A stretch of 50,812 bases of DNA from Colwellia sp. (GCA_026196955.1 JAPHTO010000010.1:1-50812), one strand, 5' to 3'; positions 1 to 9,549 are shown, numbered from the stretch's first letter. Program-made: numbers and translations. Notes: generated from the sequence alone by a model not told the origin.

Positions 1-1182
1 AGCTGCATGTAAAATCTCATCAAATACACTAGCGGTATCTTGGATATTGGCAACCCCTATACTTAAAGTGATTGGCCTATCTATGCCTAAATGACTAAAA
101 CTATAAGTGGCAACTTTTTCAATGACCCGCACCGCAATAGCCTTTGCTTTATCAATATCTGTATCAGGAAGTAAAATAACGAATTCTTCACCACCTAAAC
201 GGGCAACAACATCTCTTGCGCGCATGGTTTCATTGACTAAATTGGCAATCTCTACCAACACTAAATCACCCACATGGTGCCCGTAGTTGTCATTAACTTG
301 TTTAAAATAATCAATATCAAACAATAAAACACTTAAATCTTTGTCGTGTTCTATGGTGCTTTTGACTAATTTATTTCCTATAGAAAACAAAGCTGAGCGA
401 TTCAACAAGGCCGTTAAACTATCTGTTTTGCTAAGTATTAATAGTTTCTTTCTCACTTTAAACTGCCGTAAAAACAGTAAAATAAAAATCAAAATACTAG
501 CAAAGATTAAAATAAAATTTCTCTGCTGGTACACTTGTTTTTTTTGTACATCGCCAAGTTGCAGTATTTTTAACTTATTTTGATTATCAAGTAACTTATT
601 AGCTTCTATTTTATGTGCAAGCTCATACTTTTTTGTCAGCAAAGCAATCGTTTCATCGCGCTTGGTATCGCTGTAGTCATTGAACTTCTCAATATATGTT
701 TTTTTGGCTTGATAAGCCGCTTCAAAATTATTTAATGCCACTAAGCTTTGCGCTAAAACATGGTATAAGTCCGCAAATAGCGGCAGATCCAGTTGCTGCT
801 TAGTGATCTTTTCATTCAAAGCTTTCGCTTGCTCTAAAAGCTCAACAACTTGCGCGTGTTGAAGCTCATGCTGCTTTATTTTTGCTTGTGCTAACAACAA
901 TAAATATTGTTCAGCGACATTTAGCGTTGAAATATCTAAATTTAGTAGAGTTAACTTCTCTTTCGCTTCCTCTGGTGCTTGGCTTGCTATATCAAGTATG
1001 GAAAGTATTGTTGGTCTCAATGAGTGTTCGCTCACTTTAGAGAGTTTGACATTATCAGTAACGGCTTTAACAGGCTGTTGCTCTACCTCAGCAAAAGTTT
1101 GCGCTGCGCTAAAACTATCTTTAGTTGACAAGATAGTGAGCAAGCCTATAAAACCTATCATAATGGCGGTGTTTTTAAGCAT
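1..1182 (-). CDS. Diguanylate cyclase with periplasmic helical sensor region (3' end cut by window edge)
   Basis: This protein should make cyclic di-GMP from two GTP at the inner membrane. The visible 394 residues start with a signal-peptide-like stretch (about 1-26, ending near SFSA). An alpha-helical, TPR-like periplasmic region follows, then a coiled segment, one membrane helix (about 217-240) and a GGDEF domain. The active-site motif GGEEF is intact near residue 330, and an RARD product-inhibition site (RxxD) lies five residues before it. The C-terminal end of the GGDEF domain lies outside the window. The start codon at 1182 sits inside the stop region of the upstream gene (8-base overlap, ATGCTTAA), so the two cyclase genes are probably translationally coupled. 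The signal sensed is unknown. The GGDEF call is secure. Confidence 0.9.
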   Translation of the reverse strand, partial: MLKNTAIMIGFIGLLTILSTKDSFSAAQTFAEVEQQPVKAVTDNVKLSKVSEHSLRPTILSILDIASQAPEEAKEKLTLLNLDISTLNVAEQYLLLLAQAKIKQHELQHAQVVELLEQAKALNEKITKQQLDLPLFADLYHVLAQSLVALNNFEAAYQAKKTYIEKFNDYSDTKRDETIALLTKKYELAHKIEANKLLDNQNKLKILQLGDVQKKQVYQQRNFILIFASILIFILLFLRQFKVRKKLLILSKTDSLTALLNRSALFSIGNKLVKSTIEHDKDLSVLLFDIDYFKQVNDNYGHHVGDLVLVEIANLVNETMRARDVVARLGGEEFVILLPDTDIDKAKAIAVRVIEKVATYSFSHLGIDRPITLSIGVANIQDTASVFDEILHAA

Positions 1183-3106
1183 AGCCACATACCCTATTTC
1201 TGCCTTTAGATTTTGCTTGGTAGAGCAAGGTATCGGCAACATGAATAACAGCGTCTAAGTCTTCCTTCTCTTCACTTTTAAGTTCACTCGTGCAAGCTAC
1301 TCCCACACTAGCACTAATGCTTATGTGTTGCTCAAGTTGTAATTTTGATTGCCATGGTAATTCGTTAATTGATTTTCTAAAACGCTCACCAATAACAAGT
1401 GCTTGTTCAAGTGACGTGTTAGGTAAAAAGACAACAAACTCTTCTCCTCCAAAGCGGCCAAAAACATCTGTTTTTCGCATTAATTGCTCACCAAGTTTAG
1501 CAATAGCTTGCAATACTTTATCCCCAATATGATGTCCAAACTGATCATTAACTTTTTTAAAATGATCAACATCTATCATTAGTACACTAAACGCTGCTTT
1601 TTTAGTATTCATTCGGTTAAATAGCTGTCGGCCACGCTTTATCAAACTTCTACGGTTAGCTATCCCTGTTAGCATATCAATACTAGAAACTTTATGAAGT
1701 CGACGTTGACCTTGCACAAACTTAATTAACAGCCAGGCAAACAACAAAGCAACAACAGCTATTGAAATTAAATAATTTCTCTGTTGCTGTTGTTTAGCTG
1801 AAGCTTCATTTAATGCCAGCTCTTGTAAAGCATGCTTATTTTCTAGCACTTTCTTATGTAAGTCTGCTTGCTTTGCTTCTAATTCAAGACGTACTTCAGA
1901 TACTGAGCGAGTATGCTCTTTGCTTAGCAGCGCTTCGGTTAGCGCTAACCTTTGTTTTTGTAACTGATAGGCTTGCTTAAATTGCCCTAATTTAAAGTAT
2001 GTTTTTGATTTTAAATTAGTAATACCTATCTTAGTGTACATTTTCAGTCGACCAAGTGGCATCTGTGCGGTTAGAATTTTTTCAACTTTTGCAATACTGA
2101 CTAGTGCTTCATCCAAACGATCGAGTTCAAACAAGACAAAAGCTTCATCAGATGAAAATTGTAAATTAATATCATGACGTTCAATGCTGCTGATAAATTG
2201 CTTTGCTATAAGTAAATATTGATAGCTCGCCTCAGGGTTAGGTTGCTGTTTTTTTAAATTGGCCCATGACAACCCTGAATAGGTGCTATACATAATTTCA
2301 CTGGGTCCAGCGCCTTGCGACTCTTTAATAATCTGTTTATAAACATCAATAGCCTGCTCATACTCCTTGAGCCCTAAGTGATTTGTCGCGATATTTGCTA
2401 AAGCATTTAAAGCAAGAATTGTTTTATTCGCTTTTTTATAGTGTTGATAAGCTTGCTGATAATAGCTCATCGATTGTTGACTTCTATCTAGGTACGCATA
2501 CAAGATACCTAACTCTGAATTGACTGAGCCCTTTAACTCTTCATCCGTTGTTTGCTTGGCAATATTATATGCATCGTTAAGTACCATAAGTGAGTTTTCA
2601 TAACGGTCAGTAAGGTAATAAATAGCGCCTAAATTAGTAAGTCCTGTCGCTATTTGCACCTTGTCATGAAAAGATTTCGCAATCTCTAAACCACTTTCAT
2701 AATCCTGAGTAGCTAGTTCAAGCTCACCAATACTTTCGTTTGCAAAACCACGGCTATAAAGTAACTCAGCAATGGACAGGCTTGGACTTGAAAGCTGCTT
2801 GGTTAGTGACAACCCCAGGCTGGCGATATCTTTTGCAATATGATATTGCGCTTGTAGCAAATGAATATCAGTCAATAAATAATGATAAGTAATTTGCTGC
2901 TTTAAAGATAACTCAGCTAAACGATCTTCATATCGCTTTAACTGCTGATGCGCTATGACGGCATTACTGTCCATTAATTTTTCAATTTTCAGTGCGGCAG
3001 CCGTAAACTCAGCCAAGTCTGCTGAAGACTCGGCTAAGCTTATTTTTGTATACAGTGTAAATACTAGCAGTAACAATACTGACTTGAGTGACAACCGAGC
3101 TAGCAA
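1175..3106 (-). CDS. TPR-repeat membrane diguanylate cyclase
   Basis: A 643-residue GGDEF protein that should synthesise cyclic di-GMP. A signal peptide occupies about residues 1-25 (hydrophobic core, ending SLA). Periplasmic tetratricopeptide-like repeats with many A/L/Y repeat positions run to about 380. A charged coiled coil (about 385-440), one transmembrane helix (about 442-465) and a cytoplasmic GGDEF domain follow. GGEEF is intact near 550, and an RKTD I-site precedes it by five residues, so product inhibition is expected. The start is TTG at 3106: an in-frame stop lies three codons upstream, AGGT sits about 9 bases before it, and the signal peptide begins there. The gene overlaps the next GGDEF gene by 8 bases. 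The two share an architecture and look like an old duplication. The input signal is unknown. Confidence 0.9.
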   Translation of the reverse strand: MLARLSLKSVLLLLVFTLYTKISLAESSADLAEFTAAALKIEKLMDSNAVIAHQQLKRYEDRLAELSLKQQITYHYLLTDIHLLQAQYHIAKDIASLGLSLTKQLSSPSLSIAELLYSRGFANESIGELELATQDYESGLEIAKSFHDKVQIATGLTNLGAIYYLTDRYENSLMVLNDAYNIAKQTTDEELKGSVNSELGILYAYLDRSQQSMSYYQQAYQHYKKANKTILALNALANIATNHLGLKEYEQAIDVYKQIIKESQGAGPSEIMYSTYSGLSWANLKKQQPNPEASYQYLLIAKQFISSIERHDINLQFSSDEAFVLFELDRLDEALVSIAKVEKILTAQMPLGRLKMYTKIGITNLKSKTYFKLGQFKQAYQLQKQRLALTEALLSKEHTRSVSEVRLELEAKQADLHKKVLENKHALQELALNEASAKQQQQRNYLISIAVVALLFAWLLIKFVQGQRRLHKVSSIDMLTGIANRRSLIKRGRQLFNRMNTKKAAFSVLMIDVDHFKKVNDQFGHHIGDKVLQAIAKLGEQLMRKTDVFGRFGGEEFVVFLPNTSLEQALVIGERFRKSINELPWQSKLQLEQHISISASVGVACTSELKSEEKEDLDAVIHVADTLLYQAKSKGRNRVCGYA

Positions 3107-3142
3107 GAATGATTACCTAGGGTTTATTTTTATTATTAAGCC

Positions 3143-3162
3143 AGTATAAAGCGATTTATACT
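3143..3162. repeat. Short perfect inverted repeat between arsJ and the GGDEF operon
   Basis: AGTATAAA and TTTATACT form a perfect 8-base inverted repeat around a 4-base centre. It lies downstream of arsJ and upstream of the TTG start at 3106. No T-run follows it on the minus strand, so it is a poor terminator. The right arm contains TATACT, which could serve as a -10 box for the GGDEF pair, but no good -35 box was seen. It could be an operator or a weak hairpin. Confidence 0.35.
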
Positions 3163-3178
3163 AAAAAGAAAAGAGTGG

Positions 3179-4411
3179 TTAGTTTACACGTCTTACAAAA
3201 ATTGAAGCGAATAAGGTAAGCATGACAGACGCGAATATACACGCTATTAGCCCTTGTCCTGAACCACTATAATATTGGTAGAGAAAACCCGAGAGTAAAG
3301 TGCCGAGCAATCGCCCTAAAGCATTCGCCATATAATAAAAGCCGACATCCATAGATACGCCATCTTCTTTTGCAATATCAACAATTAAATAACTATGTAA
3401 GGAGGAGTTAATAGCGAAAACGGCCCCAAAAATAAACAAGCCAACCATCAAGACTGTTTCTGTATCCAAGGCTGTATATAAGGTAAGTAAAAGCAAAAAA
3501 CTGACCAACGCTAAAATACCAGCCCAAAGTCCTGTCAGCTTTCCATTTACCTGAGCCGCCGTCTTTCTACTAAACAGCGCTGGTGCGTATGCTTGAACAA
3601 AACCATAAAGAATAATCCAAACAGCAAAAAAAGTCCCTATACTCTGATGACTCCATGCTAATTGACTTGCCAAATAAACAGGTAAAGCGACAACAAACCA
3701 AACATCTCGCGCTGAAAACAAGCATAAGCGTGCCGCCGATAAATAGTTTAGCGGTGCATGTGTTGAGAATATTTGTCTAAATTTGGGTTTATATGTCGCT
3801 TTTCCAAACTCTGTTTTCAATAGAAATACGCTAAGCAGCGCTATCAACAGTAGTAGGCTAGCCATCAACAGCATAGCGCCTTGAAAACCTATGATAGTCA
3901 GTAAAAAACCGCCAAGAAAAAAGCCCACACCTTTTAGGGTATTTTTAGAGCCCGTTAATAGCGCTACCCACTTAAATAGTCGGCCTTGCTGATCATTGGC
4001 AGGTACATCAGCAACCAGTAGCTTTATGCTACTTTTCGCGCTCATTTTATTTAGATCTTTAGCAATACCTGACAAAGCCTGAGCAGCCATGATGTAAATT
4101 ACCGTCAAATATTCATCGGGCACAGCTAACATCAGCAAAGCAAATACCTGAATAAACAAGCCGATATTCATGGTTTTATTTAAACCAATACGCGCACCGA
4201 GCCAGCCACCGACTAAATTGGTGATCACGCCAAAAAATTCATAGAAAAGAAACAAGGACGCAAGTGCTAAAGGCGAATACCCTAGCTGATAAAAATACAA
4301 TAACACCAACATGCGCAATGCGCCGTCTGTTAACGTGAACGCCCAATAATTAGCCGTGATCACTATATATTGTTTAATCGCTAGTGGCATTAATTTATTC
4401 TTATTGAACAT
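3179..4411 (-). CDS. arsJ: ArsJ, MFS exporter of 1-arseno-3-phosphoglycerate
   Basis: A 410-residue polytopic transporter of the major facilitator superfamily with about 12 hydrophobic helices. The N-terminal stretch (NYWAFTLTDGALRMLVLLYF, then GGWLGARIGL and ALSGIAKDLNKMSAKSSIK) is the pattern I recognise from ArsJ. The gene begins 7 bases after the stop of a GAPDH gene of the ArsJ-associated type. In the known pathway, that GAPDH forms 1-arseno-3-phosphoglycerate from glyceraldehyde-3-phosphate and arsenate, and ArsJ expels this unstable product, giving arsenate resistance. No arsR, arsC, acr3 or arsB is adjacent, which is unusual for ars genes. A second possible start, Met8 (4390), cannot be excluded. 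The assignment rests on both sequence and partner. Confidence 0.88.
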   Translation of the reverse strand: MFNKNKLMPLAIKQYIVITANYWAFTLTDGALRMLVLLYFYQLGYSPLALASLFLFYEFFGVITNLVGGWLGARIGLNKTMNIGLFIQVFALLMLAVPDEYLTVIYIMAAQALSGIAKDLNKMSAKSSIKLLVADVPANDQQGRLFKWVALLTGSKNTLKGVGFFLGGFLLTIIGFQGAMLLMASLLLLIALLSVFLLKTEFGKATYKPKFRQIFSTHAPLNYLSAARLCLFSARDVWFVVALPVYLASQLAWSHQSIGTFFAVWIILYGFVQAYAPALFSRKTAAQVNGKLTGLWAGILALVSFLLLLTLYTALDTETVLMVGLFIFGAVFAINSSLHSYLIVDIAKEDGVSMDVGFYYMANALGRLLGTLLSGFLYQYYSGSGQGLIACIFASVMLTLFASIFVRRVN

Positions 4412-4418
4412 AGTATTA

Positions 4419-5459
4419 CTATGTATGTACCTTTTGATCTGACGACAAGCTTGCCGCTATTAGCTTCATCAACTCAGCGCTACGATTTGCATATCCCCAT
4501 TCATTGTCATACCACAGATACATTTTAAGCTGAGTATCATTAACTACCATGGTAGATAGGGCATCAACAATTACAGATCTAGCATCAGTTTTATAATCTA
4601 CCGATACTAAAGGGCGTTCTTCATAGCCTAGAATATCTTTCAGCTCGCCTACCGATGCTGTCGCCATTAATTGGTTAATTTCGCTGATAGTAATTGCTCT
4701 GTTCATTTCAAACACACAATCAGTAATGGACGCATTTGCAAGTGGCACACGTACCGCATGACCATTAAGCTTTCCCTTTAATTCAGGAAAAATATCAGTA
4801 ATGGCTTTAGCTGAGCCGGTTGTTGTAGGGATTAAAGATTGCCCACAAGCACGTGCACGGCGTAAATCTTTATGGGGCGCATCTAAAATAGTTTGCGTGT
4901 TGGTAATATCATGAATGGTTGTCATACTGCCGTGTTTGATACCAATATTGTCTTGCAACACTTTCACCACAGGAGCCAAGCAATTTGTAGTGCATGACGC
5001 CGCTGTGATTATGCTGTGAAGATCAGCTTCATATAAATGATGGTTCACGCCCATAACAATATTGACAATGTCTGTGTCTTCATCGGTAAGTTTCATTGGC
5101 GCTGTCACTAATACCTTTTTCACGCCCTGATCAAAATAAGCTTGTAACTTGGCTTTATCTCGCATTACCCCTGAGGCTTCAATAACAATGTCACAAGCAG
5201 ACCAATCAGTATCTGCAATCGCTTTATTCTGTGACATAGCTAACGATTGATCATTAATGATCATCTGATGATTACTCGCTTTTGCTTCAAGCTGCCAACG
5301 ACCATGAACGGAATCAAAATTAAGTAAATGAGCCAAGGTTGCAGCATCACCTGCAACATCGTTAACTTGAATAAATTCAACTTCCGGCCAATCAAACGCA
5401 GCGCGCATGATCAAGCGTCCCATACGGCCAAAGCCGTTAATTCCTACTTTAATACTCAT
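4419..5459 (-). CDS. ArsJ-associated glyceraldehyde-3-phosphate dehydrogenase
   Basis: A 346-residue GAPDH. The N-terminal Rossmann motif is [11 protein letters not shown] (residues 7-17). The catalytic-cysteine motif ASCTTNC lies near residue 155, followed by a histidine-containing [10 protein letters not shown] segment, and [11 protein letters not shown] closes the catalytic domain. Features such as [11 protein letters not shown] and [11 protein letters not shown] are typical of the paralogue that partners ArsJ rather than of glycolytic GapA. It probably uses arsenate in place of phosphate to give 1-arseno-3-phosphoglycerate for export by the next gene. The gene lies 97 bases downstream of parE behind a terminator-like hairpin. 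Any private promoter must fit in or around that hairpin, and I could not define one. It is not obviously the cell's main glycolytic enzyme. Confidence 0.9.
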   Translation of the reverse strand: MSIKVGINGFGRMGRLIMRAAFDWPEVEFIQVNDVAGDAATLAHLLNFDSVHGRWQLEAKASNHQMIINDQSLAMSQNKAIADTDWSACDIVIEASGVMRDKAKLQAYFDQGVKKVLVTAPMKLTDEDTDIVNIVMGVNHHLYEADLHSIITAASCTTNCLAPVVKVLQDNIGIKHGSMTTIHDITNTQTILDAPHKDLRRARACGQSLIPTTTGSAKAITDIFPELKGKLNGHAVRVPLANASITDCVFEMNRAITISEINQLMATASVGELKDILGYEERPLVSVDYKTDARSVIVDALSTMVVNDTQLKMYLWYDNEWGYANRSAELMKLIAASLSSDQKVHT

Positions 5460-5483
5460 ATTCTTTACTTTTATCTGATTTTA

Positions 5484-5515
5484 AATAAAAAATCCCTATC
5501 GATTGATAAGGACTT
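5484..5515 (-). terminator. Probable Rho-independent terminator after parE
   Basis: Read on the minus strand, the arms AAGTCCTTATC and GATAGGGATTT pair over 11 positions (two G-U wobbles) around an AATC loop and run into a T-rich tract (plus-strand A run 5487-5492). It lies between parE and the GAPDH gene, so it should separate housekeeping transcription from the arsJ unit. I also considered it as an ArsR-type operator; the T-run favours a terminator. Confidence 0.65.
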
Positions 5516-5556
5516 GATAGACCGCTAAATTTTACTACAAATTCATGACAGAATTA

Positions 5557-7449
5557 TTACACTACGGCCATATCACCTTTAGTTTGCAACCACTCTTTGC
5601 GGTCACCTGAACGTTTTTTAGAAAGTAACATATCCATCACTTCTATAGTTTCGCTATGCTCATCATTGAGGGCTGTTAATTGCACTAAGCGACGAGTATT
5701 AATATCCATTGTCGTTTCTCTAAGCTGCAACGGGTTCATTTCACCCAAGCCTTTAAAGCGCTGCACATTGACTTTACCGCGCTTTTTCTCTGCTTCTATT
5801 CGATCAAGAATACCGTCTTTTTCCGCCTCATCGAGTGCATAAAAGACTTCTTTACCGACATCAATTCTATACAGCGGCGGCATAGCCACATAAACATGCC
5901 CAGCTTGCACTAACGGCAGAAAATGCTGCGTAAATAGTGCGCACAACAAGGTTGCGATATGTAATCCATCCGAGTCAGCATCTGCTAAGATACAAATTTT
6001 ACCATATCGTAATTCAGATAAATCATCGCTGTCTGGATCTATACCTAAGGCAACAGAGATATCATGCACTTCTTGTGAGGCAAGAATTTGGCCTGAATCA
6101 ACTTCCCAAGTATTTAGGATTTTTCCTCTTAGTGGCATGATCGCCTGCGTTTCTCTATCTCGCGCTTGCTTAGCACTCCCTCCCGCTGAGTCCCCCTCAA
6201 CTAAAAAGAGTTCAGTGCGTGATAAGTCTTGGCTGCCACAATCAGTTAACTTTCCAGGTAATGCCGGCCCTTGAGTAATTTTCTTTCTAACAACTTTTTT
6301 ACTCGCACGCATACGCTTTTGGGCATTACTGATACAAAATTCTGCTAAAGCTTCTGCTATTTCTGTGTGCTCGTTAAGCCATAAGCTAAATGAGTCCTTA
6401 ACTATGCCCGTAACAAAAGCAGCACATTGGCGAGAAGATAAACGCTCTTTAGTTTGTCCTGCAAACTGCGGATCTTGCATTTTTACCGATAAAATGTAGC
6501 TACACTTATCCCAAACATCATCAGGTGTTAATTTAATACCACGAGGAATTAAGTTTCGAAATTCACAAAATTCACGCATTGATTCCAGCAGACCTTGACG
6601 CAAGCCATTAACATGAGTCCCTCCTGCTATGGTTGGAATTAAGTTAACATAACTTTCACCAACACCATCTCCGCCTTCAGGCAACCAAGTTACGGCCCAC
6701 TCTGCGGCTTCATGTTGCGATGAAAAGCTACCAATAAAGGGCTGCTCTGGTAAGCTAATAAAATCTTTGACTGACTCTTTTAAATAATCGGTTAAGCCAT
6801 CTTCGTAGCACCATTGGTATTTTTGATTGTCAATTTTGTCATGAAACTTGATGGTTAAACCTGGACACAATACCGCTTTGGCTTTGAGCAAATGGGTTAA
6901 ACGTTTAACGGAAAATTTTGGCGAGTCAAAATAGCTGGCATCAGGCCAAAATTTAACTCTAGTACCGGTATTGCGCTTTCCTACGGTTCCCGTCTCTCGT
7001 AGTTCTTCAACTTTTTCACCGTTTTCAAACGCCATTTCAAAAACTTTGCTATTGCGTCTTACGGAGACATCAACACGCGTTGACAGAGCGTTCACGACGG
7101 AAATACCAACACCGTGTAAACCACCTGAAAATTGGTAATTTTTATTTGAAAATTTACCACCCGCATGGAGTTTACAAAAAATGAGTTCAACTCCTGAAAC
7201 ACCTTCTTCAGGATGAATATCGGTTGGCATACCACGGCCATCATCAATGATCTCTAATGATTGATCGGTGTCTAATATCACCAATATATTTTGTGCGTGA
7301 CCTGCTAACGCTTCATCTACAGAGTTATCAATGACTTCTTGCCCTAAATGGTTTGGGCGCGTGGTATCGGTATACATACCCGGACGATGGCGAACAGGAT
7401 CTAAGCCGCTAAGGACTTCAATGGAATCTGAATTATATTGGTCAGTCAT
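5557..7449 (-). CDS. parE: DNA topoisomerase IV subunit B
   Basis: ParE supplies the ATPase half of topoisomerase IV, which decatenates daughter chromosomes with ParC. The 630-residue length matches E. coli ParE. The GHKL ATPase motifs are present: DNSVDEA near 42, DGRGMP near 66 and GLHGVGISVVNAL near 108. The TOPRIM motif is EGDSAGGSA near 416 with DADSDG near 489, and a QTKERLSSRQ catalytic-lysine loop lies between. It is the last gene of the nudF-yqiB-cpdA-yqiA-parE run, as in E. coli, 47 bases after yqiA. parC is not in this window. Confidence 0.97.
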   Translation of the reverse strand: MTDQYNSDSIEVLSGLDPVRHRPGMYTDTTRPNHLGQEVIDNSVDEALAGHAQNILVILDTDQSLEIIDDGRGMPTDIHPEEGVSGVELIFCKLHAGGKFSNKNYQFSGGLHGVGISVVNALSTRVDVSVRRNSKVFEMAFENGEKVEELRETGTVGKRNTGTRVKFWPDASYFDSPKFSVKRLTHLLKAKAVLCPGLTIKFHDKIDNQKYQWCYEDGLTDYLKESVKDFISLPEQPFIGSFSSQHEAAEWAVTWLPEGGDGVGESYVNLIPTIAGGTHVNGLRQGLLESMREFCEFRNLIPRGIKLTPDDVWDKCSYILSVKMQDPQFAGQTKERLSSRQCAAFVTGIVKDSFSLWLNEHTEIAEALAEFCISNAQKRMRASKKVVRKKITQGPALPGKLTDCGSQDLSRTELFLVEGDSAGGSAKQARDRETQAIMPLRGKILNTWEVDSGQILASQEVHDISVALGIDPDSDDLSELRYGKICILADADSDGLHIATLLCALFTQHFLPLVQAGHVYVAMPPLYRIDVGKEVFYALDEAEKDGILDRIEAEKKRGKVNVQRFKGLGEMNPLQLRETTMDINTRRLVQLTALNDEHSETIEVMDMLLSKKRSGDRKEWLQTKGDMAVV

Positions 7450-7496
7450 GATAGTTTTTCTATATAAGTATTATTATTTTGTCATTGTTTTTATAA

Positions 7497-8099
7497 TTAA
7501 AGTTTGGCTTTTAACAGCAAAAAATCAGCAATCATAGGCAACCTTTTCGCAAAGTTGATAAAGCTGTGATCGCCACCTTCTTCAATTATAAGACGACAGT
7601 GTTGGTATTTTTCAACTGCCTGTTGGTAATCTAACACTTCATCACCTGTTTGTACCATAACTAGGTAATTATTTTTTTGTCTACTATCAAGTTTTGGCGT
7701 GACTGGCTCCATTGCTTTTAGTTGTGTCATATGCGCTTTTGTAACTTGATAAACAATGCCAGTATAGGGGTTTTCCTGCTGACCAATATAGTCTTCAAGT
7801 AGTTCAAAAGGCCTAATTGCAGGGTTTATCATCACGGCGAGTTGCTGATATTTTTCTGCTAAATGACTGGCAAAATATCCCCCTAAAGATGAGCCGATAA
7901 ATGACCAAGTATTCATTTCGCCTTCTTGTTCGATAATTTGCTCTAACTGTGCCATCGCTTCTGTTGGCGAGGTTGCTAATTGTGGACAGTGAAAAGCAAT
8001 TTCAGGGTGGTTTTTCGCTAAATAATCCCTTGTCTGCACAGCTTTGACCGACAGTGGCGATGAATTAAAACCATGAATATAAAGAATATTTTTTAACAT
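7497..8099 (-). CDS. yqiA: YqiA family alpha/beta-hydrolase esterase
   Basis: A cytosolic alpha/beta-hydrolase of about 200 residues, close to E. coli YqiA (193). The oxyanion-loop motif is YIHGFNSSP near residue 7. The nucleophile elbow is GSSLGGYFA (Ser near 73), a GDEV aspartate turn lies near 160, and the catalytic histidine is in GGDHSF near 180. The open frame extends 35 codons further upstream. Alignment to YqiA begins exactly at MLKNILYIHGF, so I place the start at 8099. E. coli YqiA has esterase activity on short acyl esters; the physiological substrate is not known. The gene sits between cpdA and parE as in enterobacteria. Confidence 0.92.
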   Translation of the reverse strand: MLKNILYIHGFNSSPLSVKAVQTRDYLAKNHPEIAFHCPQLATSPTEAMAQLEQIIEQEGEMNTWSFIGSSLGGYFASHLAEKYQQLAVMINPAIRPFELLEDYIGQQENPYTGIVYQVTKAHMTQLKAMEPVTPKLDSRQKNNYLVMVQTGDEVLDYQQAVEKYQHCRLIIEEGGDHSFINFAKRLPMIADFLLLKAKL

Positions 8100-8245
8100 A
8101 CAAATGAAGAACACAAGAGATAACGAAGTGGTAAGTTTATCATTAACATTGACAGAATAACGAATAAAACATTTAGAAAATTTCACCAATAGTAGTAGTG
8201 GCACCGCACTTTTTGTTTATCGTAAATTGTTTATCGCAAGTCTAA

Positions 8246-9040
8246 TCACCTTGGGCTAATAATTTCACTGTTAATGTGGCCATCTTGATACAGGTAAAAT
8301 AACCGATAACTTGGCGTAAGATTAAGTGAGCTTACCGACTCTTTACTTGGATCAAAAGCAATGGATGTTGCAGGACAAGTATACACATCAACACTTTGCT
8401 TCGAAGGTAGTGCTTGCTTAGGAAGAACAATAGCCCGATGAACATGCCCGCAAGCAATGGCTTCTATTTTAATTGAAGAGTGCTGCATTTCATTGATTGC
8501 TTGCCAAAAATCTACTTGATTAGTTAGGCCATGACGATCAATAAAATAGCCCACATCTACTGGATGATGATGCATTACCAATAAATGAAATTTATCCTTA
8601 TCAAGCTTTGCTTTTAACGAAGATAGCTCCTCTTGCCTAACAAAGCCTGCTGGTGTTCCACTTTTACTATCGAGTAAATGAAGTTGCCATGCGTTAGCTG
8701 TTATGGTTTTATCTTGGCAAAACTCCGCTTGATTTAAATGCTTGGTTAATAGCGCTTGTTCATCATGATTACCGGCAAGATAATAAACCCTTACGCCCAG
8801 TTTAGCTTGACTAACTGCACGGGCAAAATTTTGATATGACTGCTCAGAATGATCTTGGCTTAAATCTCCGCTAAACACGACTAAATCAATGTCTGCTCGT
8901 TTCGCAATATCGGCAAGCACTTGTTGTAAATGCAAAAAAACATTACTGCCATGGTGTAACCCTTGAGGATCTGCAAATAAATGGCTATCACTAAATTGAG
9001 CAATAACCAAAGGGTTAGTCGCTTTTACAACTGGCTTCAT
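8246..9040 (-). CDS. cpdA: 3',5'-cyclic AMP phosphodiesterase
   Basis: CpdA hydrolyses cAMP to AMP and so tempers CRP signalling. The 264 residues carry the full class III cyclic-nucleotide phosphodiesterase (metallophosphoesterase) motif series: FSDSHLF near 17, FSGDLSQDH near 57, AGNHDEQ near 92, MHHHPVD near 158 and CGHVHRA near 198. The start overlaps the stop of yqiB by four bases (ATGA), indicating coupling. About 146 bases separate it from yqiA downstream. The order yqiB-cpdA-yqiA-parE is the E. coli one. Confidence 0.95.
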   Translation of the reverse strand: MKPVVKATNPLVIAQFSDSHLFADPQGLHHGSNVFLHLQQVLADIAKRADIDLVVFSGDLSQDHSEQSYQNFARAVSQAKLGVRVYYLAGNHDEQALLTKHLNQAEFCQDKTITANAWQLHLLDSKSGTPAGFVRQEELSSLKAKLDKDKFHLLVMHHHPVDVGYFIDRHGLTNQVDFWQAINEMQHSSIKIEAIACGHVHRAIVLPKQALPSKQSVDVYTCPATSIAFDPSKESVSSLNLTPSYRLFYLYQDGHINSEIISPR

Positions 9041-9549
9041 TTAACTGTCGGCATAGGTACGTTAACTTGCCCCATTTGCAAACATAAATGTAACCATTCA
9101 TTAAGAAACTGATTTATTTGCTGCTTTTCATCTTGTTGGTGCATCTGGGCATTAGGGTAATCATAACGTGGTTTAACTTGCACAATACCTTGGCTTGAAA
9201 TCACTTCAGCCATGCGAGCATCATGGTATAAGCGAATGATCATTGTTGGATGTATGGCATGGGCAAGTTTTTTGTTTGTGAGCATCCGTTGAGTTGGTAT
9301 TTTTTGCTCAGTCACCGTTTGCTCAAAAGTTATTAGCGATGTATAGCGAGTAACTTCATTTACCCTGACATGATACGCTAAATTGTCATTAATAAAAAAA
9401 TGACGCTGCTCATCTAGCTCAGTTTGATCCGCTTGTAGTTTTAATAGAAGAAAGTAATTATTGGCACACAAAGACATCAAGCTAACTAAGTTAGGCTGAT
9501 AACTGCTTTTTCTATTGTCTTTACTACTCGGAAAAAAACTCACTTTCAC
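9037..9549 (-). CDS. yqiB: DUF1249 family protein YqiB
   Basis: A 170-residue cytosolic protein of the DUF1249 (YqiB) family, recognised by its N-terminal YQPNLVSLMSLCANNYFLL and its C-terminal region with RLYHDARMAEV and PRYDYPNAQMHQQDEK. E. coli YqiB is about 140 residues, so this copy is slightly longer at the N-terminus. No biochemical function is established. Its fixed place between nudF and cpdA, with a four-base overlap with cpdA, suggests co-expression with nucleotide-signal turnover, but no catalytic motif was seen. Confidence 0.88.
   Translation of the reverse strand: MKVSFFPSSKDNRKSSYQPNLVSLMSLCANNYFLLLKLQADQTELDEQRHFFINDNLAYHVRVNEVTRYTSLITFEQTVTEQKIPTQRMLTNKKLAHAIHPTMIIRLYHDARMAEVISSQGIVQVKPRYDYPNAQMHQQDEKQQINQFLNEWLHLCLQMGQVNVPMPTVK

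Noticed and set aside
5494..5511. CCCTATC-N4-GATAAGG inverted repeat as an ArsR-type operator for the arsJ pair
   Set aside because: On the minus strand the stem extends to 11 pairs and runs into a T-tract directly after parE, so a terminator explains it better; no arsR is encoded nearby.
8100..8204. 35-residue N-terminal extension of YqiA
   Set aside because: Family similarity begins at MLKNILYIHGF; the extension is hydrophobic and Ser/Phe-rich with no support.
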